Below, in pieces: positions 17,096-25,800 of a DNA stretch of 64,000 nt. The notes under the pieces were generated by a model. It had not been told where the DNA came from and searched no databases. It worked only from the letters and a program-made list of their open reading frames with translations. The stretch is from Spirosoma agri (lineage in GTDB: Bacteria > Bacteroidota > Bacteroidia > Cytophagales > Spirosomataceae): positions 1,860,001-1,924,000 of the forward strand of contig NZ_JAAGNZ010000001.1 of assembly GCF_010747415.1 (NCBI RefSeq), in the 5' to 3' direction. The position numbers and the translations under genes are program-made. Positions within the stretch are counted from its first letter, which is position 1; every line of letters begins with the position of its first letter.

Positions 17096-19273
17096 ATGAA
17101 CAAACTTCTATTTACTCTATTTATCGCCGGCTTCCAATTACTTGCAATCCCCACGCTGGCCCAATGGACTACCATTCCACTAAGCCTAACTGGTTTTTCT
17201 GCTGATTGGATAACTGAACGAGCGGCTACCACAGTGGGTAGTAAAGCTTTATTTGCTGGCGGAGTATCAACGTATCCGGGCTTAAGTGGCCCTCGGGCGG
17301 GCGGAATAGTCACTATTTATGACGATGCTACTGGTCAGGTGACCTCAGATGCTGGTTTTATAGGCAGAACGCAGGTAGGCGCTGGCAGTGTAGGCAACCT
17401 CGCCTTTTTCGCCGGTGGACGTTCGGGAGCGTTAATTTTCCTTGGAAGTGAAGCCCGGGTTGATATCTATAACAGCACGACCAATCAATGGTCATTGGCT
17501 GAACTTTCACAGCCCCGCTCCAACATGGGCGTTGCTAGCGCGGGCAGCAAGATCCTGTTTGCTGGGGGGGCCAGCTACACAATAGGGTATGTACCGGGGC
17601 CTAATCCTTATTTAGGTGTTGTACCCATTAACTACAACACAATTGATATCTACGATGTAGCTACCAATCAATGGTCAGTTTCCCAGTTGCCCCGCGTATC
17701 CGGCGAGTATCTAGCCGCCGTTAGCGTCGGTAACCAAATCTGGTTTGCCCAAAAGGGCTTGATCGATAGTTACGATGTCAACACAGGCCAATGGTCAGCC
17801 GCCAGTATTCCTCTCCAAAGTGATAACTATTCCGTTACCCGGGCCGGCAACAAAATACTGTTTGCCGGACTTAATTATCCAGCTCATTCAGGCTCGTCTA
17901 AGGTGGCGATCTATGATGTAGTCACCGGTCAGTGGAGCGAGTCAAATTTGTCTCAGGCTAGATATAAGTCAGTCGCCATCTCGTTGGGTAATAAAGCGTT
18001 CTTTGCGGGAAATTCGATGGGAAGCTCTTCCGATATTGATGTCTATGATGCCACTACCAACCAGTGGTCAGTTATCAACTTCCCTGGGTTAATTAGGACA
18101 AATCTAGCGGCTACTCCAGTCAACAATAAGCTTGTTTTTGTGAAAGATGGCCCGTTGGAGATCAACATCTATGCCGAAGCAGCTAGTAATACAGCACCAA
18201 GCACGACCGGACTAGCTAATCAGACCATAACAGCCGGTCAATCCGTACAGTTGGAACTAGCCTCAGCCTTCTCGGACGCTGAAACGCCCGGCAGCCTGAC
18301 CTTCACCGCAACGGGCTTACCCACGGGCTTAAGTCTGACGGGTAGCCTCATTAGCGGTAGCACATCGCTGACTGGCGTGTCGAACGTGACGGTAAAGGCT
18401 ACCGATCCCGGTAGCCTGTCAGTAAACGCCCAGTTCACCTTGACGGTCGTACCCGCTCCGGTTATGGGTAGTCTGCAACTTTTGATGCCAGGCTACGACT
18501 GCCAGACCGGTGCGTTTAGGTTCAACACGACAGGGGGTGACGGCTCACCCATTGAGTACTACGCCGTACCGGGCATCACCGGCTGGACAACCAACCCCAA
18601 TCAGTTCGTTGATGCCGAGACCCGGACAGCCGCCGATGCCCAACCCATTACGCTAAAAGCCCGTCAAAACGGTCAGGAAGTCATGCTGGTGTGGGACATT
18701 CGCGCCGTATGCCCCGTCAGTTCAGCTCCGTTTGCTATTACAGCCGTCAACACGATGAGTTGCCAAGCCATCACGGCCACCGAAAGGCGACTGACATTTA
18801 CGCCACAGTACCGGGGGTTAACCAGCGAGCCATTCAGCTTTTCGGTAGTCAACGAGATGTTACCTACGAGTGCGGCCGGTCCCTACCATCTCCGCCTTTA
18901 CACGGACAACCCGGTAATCACCCTGAAGGCTCAGCAAGGCAATGCAGTGGCTAGCTACAGCTATAACTGGTTGGCTGCTTGTGCTAAGTCAGTTCGTGCG
19001 GGTGCTGAAGGGGTGAATACCGGCCTTGTCATCAAAGTGCTGGGTAATCCGGTAGTCAGTACTTCAGCCGAGGTAGAGGTTAGCGGGGTAGCCGGACAAG
19101 TTGTGCATCTCAATCTGGTTGATACCCAGGGCAAGCTGATTCACCAGCATACGATTGAGCAGGCGGGCTCAGTAGATCGGGTCAGCGTGCCGGTGGGCCA
19201 TGCCAAAGGGCTGCTTCTTCTGGAAGTCCGCACCGCGACCCAACGGCAACAGGTTAAGTTATTGATGCCTTAG
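17096..19273 (+). CDS. Kelch-repeat secreted protein with T9SS type-A-like C-terminal domain
   Basis: A 725-residue exported protein. A signal peptide ends at PTLA before Gln (about residue 22). Six to seven Kelch-type blades follow (about 30-360), each with a pattern like I-x-I-Y-D-x-x-T-N-Q-W-S and a G-x-K-x-x-F-A-G-G strand. Residues about 368-455 are a cadherin/Ig-like domain (SDAETPGSLTFTATGLPTGL). After a central module of unknown type, the last 75 residues look like a type IX secretion sorting domain (NPV, VEVSGVAGQ, LVDTQGKLI, VPVGHAKGLLLLEV, QQVKLL). It would be exported to the outer membrane surface or released. The Kelch propeller suggests glycan or protein binding; the ligand is unknown. 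Confidence 0.82.
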   Translation: MNKLLFTLFIAGFQLLAIPTLAQWTTIPLSLTGFSADWITERAATTVGSKALFAGGVSTYPGLSGPRAGGIVTIYDDATGQVTSDAGFIGRTQVGAGSVGNLAFFAGGRSGALIFLGSEARVDIYNSTTNQWSLAELSQPRSNMGVASAGSKILFAGGASYTIGYVPGPNPYLGVVPINYNTIDIYDVATNQWSVSQLPRVSGEYLAAVSVGNQIWFAQKGLIDSYDVNTGQWSAASIPLQSDNYSVTRAGNKILFAGLNYPAHSGSSKVAIYDVVTGQWSESNLSQARYKSVAISLGNKAFFAGNSMGSSSDIDVYDATTNQWSVINFPGLIRTNLAATPVNNKLVFVKDGPLEINIYAEAASNTAPSTTGLANQTITAGQSVQLELASAFSDAETPGSLTFTATGLPTGLSLTGSLISGSTSLTGVSNVTVKATDPGSLSVNAQFTLTVVPAPVMGSLQLLMPGYDCQTGAFRFNTTGGDGSPIEYYAVPGITGWTTNPNQFVDAETRTAADAQPITLKARQNGQEVMLVWDIRAVCPVSSAPFAITAVNTMSCQAITATERRLTFTPQYRGLTSEPFSFSVVNEMLPTSAAGPYHLRLYTDNPVITLKAQQGNAVASYSYNWLAACAKSVRAGAEGVNTGLVIKVLGNPVVSTSAEVEVSGVAGQVVHLNLVDTQGKLIHQHTIEQAGSVDRVSVPVGHAKGLLLLEVRTATQRQQVKLLMP

Positions 19274-19294
19274 CCTATTATGCTTTATTCTCCC

Positions 19295-19327
19295 AAAAGC
19301 CCAAATCTGAACGATCTGGGCTTTTTT
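19295..19327 (+). terminator. Intrinsic terminator after the Kelch/T9SS gene
   Basis: AAAAGCCCAAATC (19295-19307) pairs with GATCTGGGCTTTTTT (19313-19327) with one mismatch, and the stem ends in six T bases. It lies just after the stop codon at 19273. Confidence 0.85.
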
Positions 19328-19740
19328 ATTGCTGATGAGAGAGTCCACAATCCGAGTCGTTAGTTTTTTGACAAACTATCCTGCCGTAGTAGTTTACCTA
19401 TACTGTCACATGTTTATTATAGTAATATTGAAGCTGCTTTAAACTTATAGAAAATACCCAAAGCTGTGAGATTTCTGAGGTGCGAACTTTAAATACACAC
19501 GGTAGTAAGGATCATGGGCAATGCGATGCTTGAAACGTGAATTTCACCACAGCCTACCATCGGAACACGCGAATTTGAAACAACCGTGTTGCTGACAGAA
19601 ATTGTAGAATGTATTCTTTCATCGTCTGAAAACTGGCCGGACGCCGGTGCGATGTCAATAACGTCAATCAATCACCAACGAGTTTTTGATTGACTAAAGT
19701 ACTTGGTCGTAACTTAGGCTTTTATTGTCATTATGAGTGG

Positions 19741-20295
19741 TGCACGGCCGACTGTTAATGTGCTATTTGGGCCAATACGTTAACCCAAAACCATAAGCAT
19801 TCAGATCTATCGAGTGTCGAGTTTGATGGTAGTCGTATGCCTGCCAAAAGTGGCAGAGATGCATTGGTGTATCAAGGTCGAAAAGTCAGCAACACTACGA
19901 ATACGTTGTTTCTGTCAGGTAATATAGACATCATTTAAGCTGTGTTTACCCCTCGGGAATCTTAACACTATGACCCGTTTCTGAACGCCGATTCAGGCTT
20001 TGACTCGGCTGATTTTGTAGCCGCTTGTACACAAGCGCACATCACTGCCAATATTAGGAAAAATCCGCGTAATTCAGTTCATTAGGAAGCCTGAAGCTAT
20101 GGAAATGGGACCTACGTTTTTGACGAAAAACTTTATTAAAATCGTTCGATCACTGGCCATGCCAGCGCTTGGATTGACGGCTTAAAAGCCTTATCAGTAC
20201 GGTTTAAGTTTTTCGTAAAAAGTTGGATCAATCGTCATTTTATCGACTTCTCGGTTATTCTTCTGCGAACAATCAATCAAAGGCTGAAATTTTAA
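19741..20295 (+). pseudogene. IS5-family transposase pseudogene
   Basis: One continuous frame from about 19741 to the TAA at 20293 reads as the C-terminal two thirds of an IS5-type DDE transposase despite several in-frame stops (including 19936, 19960, 20083 and 20134). Recognisable blocks are DLSSVEFDGSRMPAKSGRDA, then YQGRKVSNTTNTLFLSG, FLNADSGFDSADFVAACT, ITANIRKNPRNS, YVFDEKLY and AWIDGLKALSVRFKFFVKSW with FSVILLR. The frame is kept throughout, so decay was mainly by base substitution plus the loss of the N-terminal part. No intact ends were found. The element is dead. Confidence 0.8.
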
Positions 20296-20416
20296 ACGGA
20301 GTCAAGCTATGTAAAGTAGCTACGTTCTGTATCGGGTAGAAAGAGACGAGACTAAGCGTAAGACGCTGGTCATAAACTAGTCCTGATTACCTTGTGATTA
20401 CGTGGCTTCGTAAAAA

Positions 20417-20446
20417 AAACGCCCAGAGCAATGTGTCCGGGCGTTT
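20417..20446. terminator. Hairpin downstream of the IS5 remnant
   Basis: AAACGCCC (20417-20424) pairs with GGGCGTTT (20439-20446); a run of A precedes the left arm, so the hairpin resembles a bidirectional terminator. It has no intact gene next to it. Confidence 0.5.
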
Positions 20447-20868
20447 CTGTGTATTCCGTTTGATCTAGCGTAAACTAGATACTTAAGCGAATTGCTCACA
20501 TTCACTAAGGTAATTATACTTATTAGTGGGGGAGATTGTTTGCTGTTGCCGGAATGAGTAACGCAAAATTCCGGCAAAAATCAGAAACTGTACTTACCGC
20601 AAATCACCTTTTGCGTAGGCAACCGGTTGTTGATCTGGCTCAATTGGTGTCTACATGGTCTGAACAAGACCATGTAAAAGATTAACGAATCTGCTGAATC
20701 GTTCGCGCGGGACCGCCGACGTGAAATTGAGGCCACATCAATTACATGTCTTGATGGAGTCAGCTAATCCAGCAAGGCCTGACTCGTTGACCCGTGTGAG
20801 GCCAACGCCCACCCGTTGCATTAGCGCCCGTGTTTTGGATCGGCTTCGATTGCTTCTTTCCGTTTTTG

Positions 20869-20919
20869 GTGCGGACCGAGTTCCCGTAGTCGAACTAAAA
20901 ATGGGGATTCGGTCCGCAC
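20869..20919. repeat. Inverted repeat in gene-free DNA
   Basis: GTGCGGACCGA (20869-20879) and TCGGTCCGCAC (20909-20919) form a perfect 11-bp inverted repeat around 29 bases. A second, shorter pair follows: GTCCGGT (20998-21004) with ACCGGAC (21025-21031). They may be remnants of mobile-element ends or an orphan regulatory structure. Confidence 0.6.
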
Positions 20920-21207
20920 TAGGAATACGTAATGGTGCTGGGTTCTATCGAGCTCAACGTTGTTGCCTGGTCTCGTCAATTTAGCCCGACTGCCCGGTCC
21001 GGTAAAACAGAACAAACTGTCTGAACCGGACAAAACCGGGTTTTCTCACTGGCCGTTTGTTCGCGTCCATAGTCTGGTCAAGCGAATGGCTGGCTCTGGA
21101 GAACAGGGGTAACCGATTTGTCTTGGCTAGTCGCCAGGTTTAGGTGTAGCACTAATCGGTCGGGTGCTGGCCGTTGGCGCAACTGGAGTTCATTGGCGAC
21201 CTATGGG

Positions 21208-21597
21208 TTAAGAGACTAGCAGGTTCTTAACCCATTGCATAAGTGCCTTATTCGACTTTATGAATGAAGTCGTATCGATCGAGGGACCCGTAGCGAATTT
21301 ATTCAGTAACTGGCAGGCTTCAATCCGGGTAACTGCCTGCGCAAGGGGCTCTTTACGCAAAATCTCATCATAAAATCCCCGCTTGGCTTGCTGAAAGCGC
21401 TTGGGGACTGTTGTGTCCATTGCGTTCAGATCGATGGTGTAGTAGCGGAAATAGTTTTTTCTGTTCGTGAAAAAGTAGATCTTCTGATACTCATCGGACG
21501 AGCCAACAACGACAATCTGCTCACACCGACGGATCGCGTCCTGAACGGCTTTATTAACGAACTGAATACTGATGCTGGCAAATAACGGGCTTTTCAT
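21208..21597 (-). CDS. Hypothetical protein
   Basis: A 129-residue protein with an ATG start at 21597 and no signal peptide or membrane segment. The N-terminal half alternates strands and helices (a QIVVVGSSDEYQKIYFFT strand-turn-strand, then a Tyr/Phe-rich part). The C-terminal half is helical. Composition and even codon use look like a real protein, but I recognise no family. It lies alone in decayed DNA, so it could be a cargo gene of a lost element. The opposite strand also has a shorter open frame, which I treat as a shadow. Confidence 0.5.
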   Translation of the reverse strand: MKSPLFASISIQFVNKAVQDAIRRCEQIVVVGSSDEYQKIYFFTNRKNYFRYYTIDLNAMDTTVPKRFQQAKRGFYDEILRKEPLAQAVTRIEACQLLNKFATGPSIDTTSFIKSNKALMQWVKNLLVS

Positions 21598-22080
21598 GGC
21601 AAGTAGCGATTCGGTTTATCATGTACTTTACTTTAGGAAGGGTAGCGGCCAGAACACGGTAAAGAATACGACAGTGCCGTGTGGAAGGCAGGGCCGTGGC
21701 TGCTTGGTAAAGTTTAAGGTTATTTGCGCCTGTTACCAGTTAATCTGTTTGAATGCCCGGATTAGGGTGCTAAATCCCTTATTTTATCCGCCGAATCGGC
21801 ACTGAGAGTATGCTGTGCAAGACTTACCTATCGGTTTGTAGCTACGTAAGGAGGCTCCTCGCCTGTGCTTGGGAGAAGACACAAAAACGAATTCTCATTG
21901 ATCTTCTTTGATAAAAAGCAAGGTTTATCGGGTCCGTACTCCGCACGCAGGGCGACGAATCTAGCAATGACAATTGCCAGTAGACATAATTTATAGAAAA
22001 AAATAGTGTAATTAAACGTATATTTTATTGATTATTTGCTTAATATGCTTCTCAAATGAGGGAACGTACATGCTATACCT
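21598..22080. other. Intergenic region
   Basis: About 480 bases with no gene I would accept. A+T content rises toward the right end, where TATTTG (22033-22038), one base shorter than the usual -7 spacing, precedes the small gene at 22081 and may be its promoter. Confidence 0.35.
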
Positions 22081-22260
22081 ATGGCAGACCACTTTGACCC
22101 AATCCGCTTTGAAATTGCGCGACGATACATTGAGCTTGCAGAGTCAGGTCATGTCGATGATAAGTATCTGGAACGTGCGCGTCTGTTGGTTGATACGGTG
22201 TACCAAACGGGTAACCACAAGAGAGGGCATTCACAGAAGGCCGACCAGTCAAATCGCTAG
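22081..22260 (+). CDS. Small hypothetical protein (59 residues)
   Basis: A short frame from the ATG at 22081 to TAG at 22258. The product is soluble and helical: MADHFDPIRFEIARRYIEL, then a helix-forming segment (VDDKYLERARLLVDTVY) and a basic, His-rich tail. It starts right after an in-frame stop at 22057, and a textbook intrinsic terminator follows 53 bases after its stop, which supports real transcription. Amphipathic periodicity and codon choice favour a genuine gene. I recognise no family. A protein of this size could be an antitoxin, an adaptor or a regulator, but nothing in the sequence decides this. Confidence 0.6.
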   Translation: MADHFDPIRFEIARRYIELAESGHVDDKYLERARLLVDTVYQTGNHKRGHSQKADQSNR

Positions 22261-22313
22261 CGCCCATACAAAGCCCTAAACGATTGGACCAGGTAGAACC
22301 TAAAGCAGCCAAT

Positions 22314-22349
22314 AAAAAAACGCCCAACTCATCCGTCTGGGCGTTTTTT
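22314..22349 (+). terminator. Intrinsic terminator after the small gene
   Basis: AAAAAAACGCCCA (22314-22326) pairs with TGGGCGTTTTTT (22338-22349). The stem carries an A run before and a T run after, so it can work on both strands. The loop contains CTCATC. Confidence 0.85.
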
Positions 22350-23065
22350 GTATTACCTATATTGTCTACTTGTATACTACTGTAGAAGCGGTAGAGTTGT
22401 TGCGAAACAGTCAGCTTTTTAATAAATGTTTAACTCTTGGTCGAAATAACAAACGCCGGGCTCATCTTAGGCCCGGCGTTTGCTCACTACTTACATTTAC
22501 CCAGTGACATGAAACGCCATGTCGTGGTAATCGTATATACGCTAACTCCTAGTGCTTGGTTGCGTAACCCTGAAATTCAGACCTATAGAGTTGTAGAAGC
22601 GGTCTCGCTTTGCTGCGATTGCAGCGAATAAACCTACGTTTTGCCCAAGCTATAGAGGTTACGCTACCGTTATCGACCGCCCTGGCGGACTGCTAAAAAG
22701 CAATGTATACAACCAAAACAAGCTTTCGTTACCAACGTGTTGTCATCCAACTAATGAATGCTGAGTTGACGCGGTCGAGGGTTTTGTTGCGTTTCTACTA
22801 AACAAACCGATTTATTGGGGTACTACCGGTACACCGTCTGCCAGGGCCGCTCGTCAAAAGTCAGATTTTCCCAGGTGCGAGTGACTCCGTGTCCACTCGT
22901 GCACGGGAGCTATGAAATAAGGGCATTAGTTGGTATCGGGCCGTGTTTGCGATTGCGTTGGATGGCTAAAAAAGGCGTACTTGCGTTCCGCTGGCTGGTA
23001 GAGACCGGGATAACAAGGCGTTCAATCGCTTTCAATGCCTAGCCACAGTCTACTGGCGCACGACA
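22350..23065. other. Gene-free region with an isolated hairpin
   Basis: About 0.7 kb with no acceptable gene. The only clear structure is the 12-bp hairpin at 22450-22482. Base composition returns to the chromosomal level toward the acyltransferase at 23066, marking the right edge of the accessory region. Confidence 0.5.
22450..22482. terminator. Perfect 12-bp hairpin
   Basis: CAAACGCCGGGC (22450-22461) pairs perfectly with GCCCGGCGTTTG (22471-22482) around TCATCTTAG. It resembles the neighbouring terminators in layout and loop, but no gene ends just before it, so it may be left from a deleted gene. Confidence 0.55.
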
Positions 23066-24241
23066 ATGAATGTACAGGTAATGTCAAAAAACAGAATTTC
23101 TGCTGCTGCATTTGCGGACACCAAGCCGCATTACAACATACTTGACGGATTACGTGGCGTAGCAGCCCTGACCGTTGTCTGTTTTCACGTATTTGAAGCC
23201 TACGCAACCAGTCATATAGACCAAAAAATCAATCACGGTTATCTGGCTGTTGATTTCTTCTTTATCCTGTCTGGCTTCGTTGTTGGCTATGCCTATGACG
23301 ACCGATGGCAGACGATGACGACAAACGAATTCATCAAACGTAGATTCATTCGCTTGCATCCTATGGTGGTGATCGGGGCTATCATCGGGGCGATCATGTT
23401 TTACTATCAGGGTTGTGCTGCCTGGGACGTTTCAACCGTATCCGCACCCAGGCTATTGGTGGCCACATTCATAAATGCGTGTCTAATTCCGGCGACCCCC
23501 GGCGTTGAAATTCGGGGAGTTGGTGAAATGTATCCGCTGAATGGTCCGAGCTGGTCTTTATTTTACGAATATATTGGTACGATTCTCTATGCGTTTTTGC
23601 TCCGTAAGCTCCCGACCAGTGTTCTTTTTTTCGTCGTCCTACTTGCCGGTTGCGGATTGGCGGCATTTGCCATTTGGGGGCCATACGGAGACATATGCGT
23701 TGGATTTTCGCTAACGGAAGAAAATATAATCGGCGGTTCGTTGCGTCTGCTATTTTCATTCTCGGCCGGATTGCTGCTGTCTCGCGTATTCAAACCAGTC
23801 AAGGTGAAGGGCGCTTTTTGGCTAGGTAGCCTGACAATCGTAATTCTATCCGCACTACCACGAATCGGTGGTAGTGAAAATTTATGGATGAACGGTTTAT
23901 ACGACACAATCTGTGTTGCCATTGTCTTTCCTGTGCTTGTTTATCTTGGTGCTTCCGGACAGACAACGGATAAACTAACGACCCGTACAGGCAAGTTGCT
24001 GGGCGCTATTTCTTACCCGTTGTATATGGTACATTATCCCTTCATCTACCTGTATTACGCCTGGGTTAAGAATGAAAACCTCACGTTCCAACAATCGTTG
24101 CCCGGTGCGTTATCGCTTGTCGTTGGCTCTATCGTACTGGCTTATTTATGCCTAAAATTGTATGATGAGCCTGTACGTAGGTTTCTGACGAAGCATCTTT
24201 TACTAGTACGGCAATACGTTTCATCAGGTCGTCAGCGATAG
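23066..24241 (+). CDS. Acyltransferase family 3 membrane protein (OafA/YrhL-like)
   Basis: A 391-residue multi-pass membrane acyltransferase of the family that moves acetyl or other acyl groups onto exported sugars. The N-terminus has the family hallmark YNILDGLRGVAALTVVCFHV with the conserved His, followed by GYLAVDFFFILSGFVVGYAY and the RRFIRLHP motif. About ten hydrophobic segments continue to residue 375, with a short basic C-terminus. It could decorate the glycan made by the operon at 10130-12653, but the 10-kb distance makes this a guess. The ATG at 23066 is followed by another ATG at codon 6; either is possible. Confidence 0.88.
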   Translation: MNVQVMSKNRISAAAFADTKPHYNILDGLRGVAALTVVCFHVFEAYATSHIDQKINHGYLAVDFFFILSGFVVGYAYDDRWQTMTTNEFIKRRFIRLHPMVVIGAIIGAIMFYYQGCAAWDVSTVSAPRLLVATFINACLIPATPGVEIRGVGEMYPLNGPSWSLFYEYIGTILYAFLLRKLPTSVLFFVVLLAGCGLAAFAIWGPYGDICVGFSLTEENIIGGSLRLLFSFSAGLLLSRVFKPVKVKGAFWLGSLTIVILSALPRIGGSENLWMNGLYDTICVAIVFPVLVYLGASGQTTDKLTTRTGKLLGAISYPLYMVHYPFIYLYYAWVKNENLTFQQSLPGALSLVVGSIVLAYLCLKLYDEPVRRFLTKHLLLVRQYVSSGRQR

Positions 24242-24486
24242 CCACCGCGATCTGTCAGAAAACAGGAGCAATCCAGTTCTTCGTTTACAGCGACAAAGTT
24301 GCACAAGATACCCCACGTTCTCGGTCGGTAACCCGGCAACAACTTTCCTGACAGTGCCATTAAATTACTCGCGTGGGCGGCTCATTCGCCACCCTAGTTG
24401 GACCGGTAGGTTAGCGCGGGTCTGATGCGGCTGATTCCGCTTTTTATGGGTCATTACCCACGATTGAACAGGCCCTTGGTACGACA

Positions 24487-25401
24487 TTAAGTTGCCTGTT
24501 CATTGCCTACGCCCGGCTCGATAAAAACCTGCCTGACAATTGGAAACTGTTGCTGAATGTTGGCTCGAATCCGGCTGATTGCTTCATTGATTTCTGAGGT
24601 CGACAAGGCATCGTGAAAGTCGATTACCAGCATCACCAGTACTTCTTCCGGGCTAAGGTAAATGGACGGCGATTGAAGAACGCTGGTTACCGCGTTATCG
24701 CTTTCTGTCAGGGCTACGATTTCGCTCAACGTTGCCGATTCAATGCTTTCGCCCATGAGCAGGCTTCGGCTTTCGCGGGCCAGCACGATAGAAACGCCGG
24801 TGAGAATCAGGCCGATAATGATCGAAGCGATACCATCAAAATAAGGGTTATTGAATTGATGGCCCAGAAAAACGCCCAGAAAGGCAACGATCAATCCCAA
24901 GAGATCCGAGGCATCTTCGAAAAGCACAACAAACGTAGAGGGGTCTTTACTGCCTTTGACCGCGGACCAGAACGGTTTCTCCCCGCGCTGTCGGTTAAAT
25001 TCTTTGAGAGCCGTAATGAACGAAATGCCATCGAAGCAGAACGCTATGCCAAGCACAATGTAGTTCCAGAAGGGTTCTTTGATGGGTTCGGGGTGTTGTA
25101 AGTGCGTGATGCCTTCGTAAAACGAAACACCACCGCCGACGCCAAAAATCAGGATGGATACGATGAACGCCCAGAAATACAGCTCTCTACCGTAGCCAAA
25201 GGGACGACTTTTATCGGCGGGCTTCTTGCTTCGGGCGATGCCGTAGAGCAGCAAGATTTCATTCAATGTATCAACCAGCGAGTGGATACCCTCAGAAACC
25301 ATTGCCGAACTGCCCGTAACGCTGGCTGCTATAAATTTAGTGATGGCAATAGCTAGGTTAGCGGCTAAAGCGCTGTAAATGGGAGTTTTGGATGCAGGCA
25401 T
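24487..25401 (-). CDS. Cation diffusion facilitator family transporter
   Basis: A 304-residue inner-membrane metal-cation/proton antiporter (zinc, cobalt or iron type). Six membrane segments span about 10-215. Conserved acidic sites are visible in SEGIHSLVDTLNE (segment 2) and FEDASDLLGL (segment 5). The C-terminal cytoplasmic domain (about 220-295) has the usual beta-alpha-beta layout. I use the ATG at 25401; the frame extends ten codons further only to a TTG at 25431. It is divergent from the Old Yellow Enzyme gene. The metal cannot be told from sequence. Confidence 0.92.
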   Translation of the reverse strand: MPASKTPIYSALAANLAIAITKFIAASVTGSSAMVSEGIHSLVDTLNEILLLYGIARSKKPADKSRPFGYGRELYFWAFIVSILIFGVGGGVSFYEGITHLQHPEPIKEPFWNYIVLGIAFCFDGISFITALKEFNRQRGEKPFWSAVKGSKDPSTFVVLFEDASDLLGLIVAFLGVFLGHQFNNPYFDGIASIIIGLILTGVSIVLARESRSLLMGESIESATLSEIVALTESDNAVTSVLQSPSIYLSPEEVLVMLVIDFHDALSTSEINEAISRIRANIQQQFPIVRQVFIEPGVGNEQAT

Positions 25402-25800
25402 AGACGGTATAGTGGATTGGAGGAAGGCCAACAGGTCAATAAACTGGCTTTACGACTAACTTGTTGTCAGCCTGAATTGACTACAAATCCCGTAGGATCA
25501 GGTAGATATGACGGGGTTGGCAAACGAGGGGATTGATGCGCTTTACTCGTGTTCACTGGTCACGTCATGCTGTTTGGGGGCCTTTCTGCTTCGTGGAATC
25601 AACCGCTCGAACTACCGCTTGTTTGTCGATCGGTCGGTAAGTCAGAGAACGCATTACGCCTAACTGCCTCAAAATAGCCCAATAATTGCCGGAATCAAAA
25701 CCACTACCCATCGCCGGTTGTTGCTATAGCAGCGTTCGTTTCAAGCCGTTCATACAGCTGCCGAAAAACGATATCGTTCGCTGAATTTATCATCTACGTT
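25402..25800. other. Divergent intergenic region
   Basis: This 399-base gap separates the CDF transporter (minus) from the flavin oxidoreductase (plus). It must hold both promoters, but no clear -7/-33 pair or operator palindrome stands out and no small gene is seen. Confidence 0.4.

Larger units (their letters stand above)
19328..21207. other. Gene-poor decayed region
   Basis: About 1.9 kb with no intact gene. It contains the IS5-like pseudogene (19741-20295), a hairpin (20417-20446), and two inverted repeats (20869-20919 and 20998-21031). The stretch 19328-19740 includes a 60-codon frame on the minus strand that I do not regard as a gene. Confidence 0.55.

Noticed and set aside
20721-20984. 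87-codon plus-strand frame in the decayed region
   Set aside because: It spans the inverted repeat, is Arg/Leu-rich without structure, and looks like chance.
22815-23042. 75-codon plus-strand frame before the acyltransferase
   Set aside because: Composition is irregular with many Arg, Cys and Trp; no family or signals.
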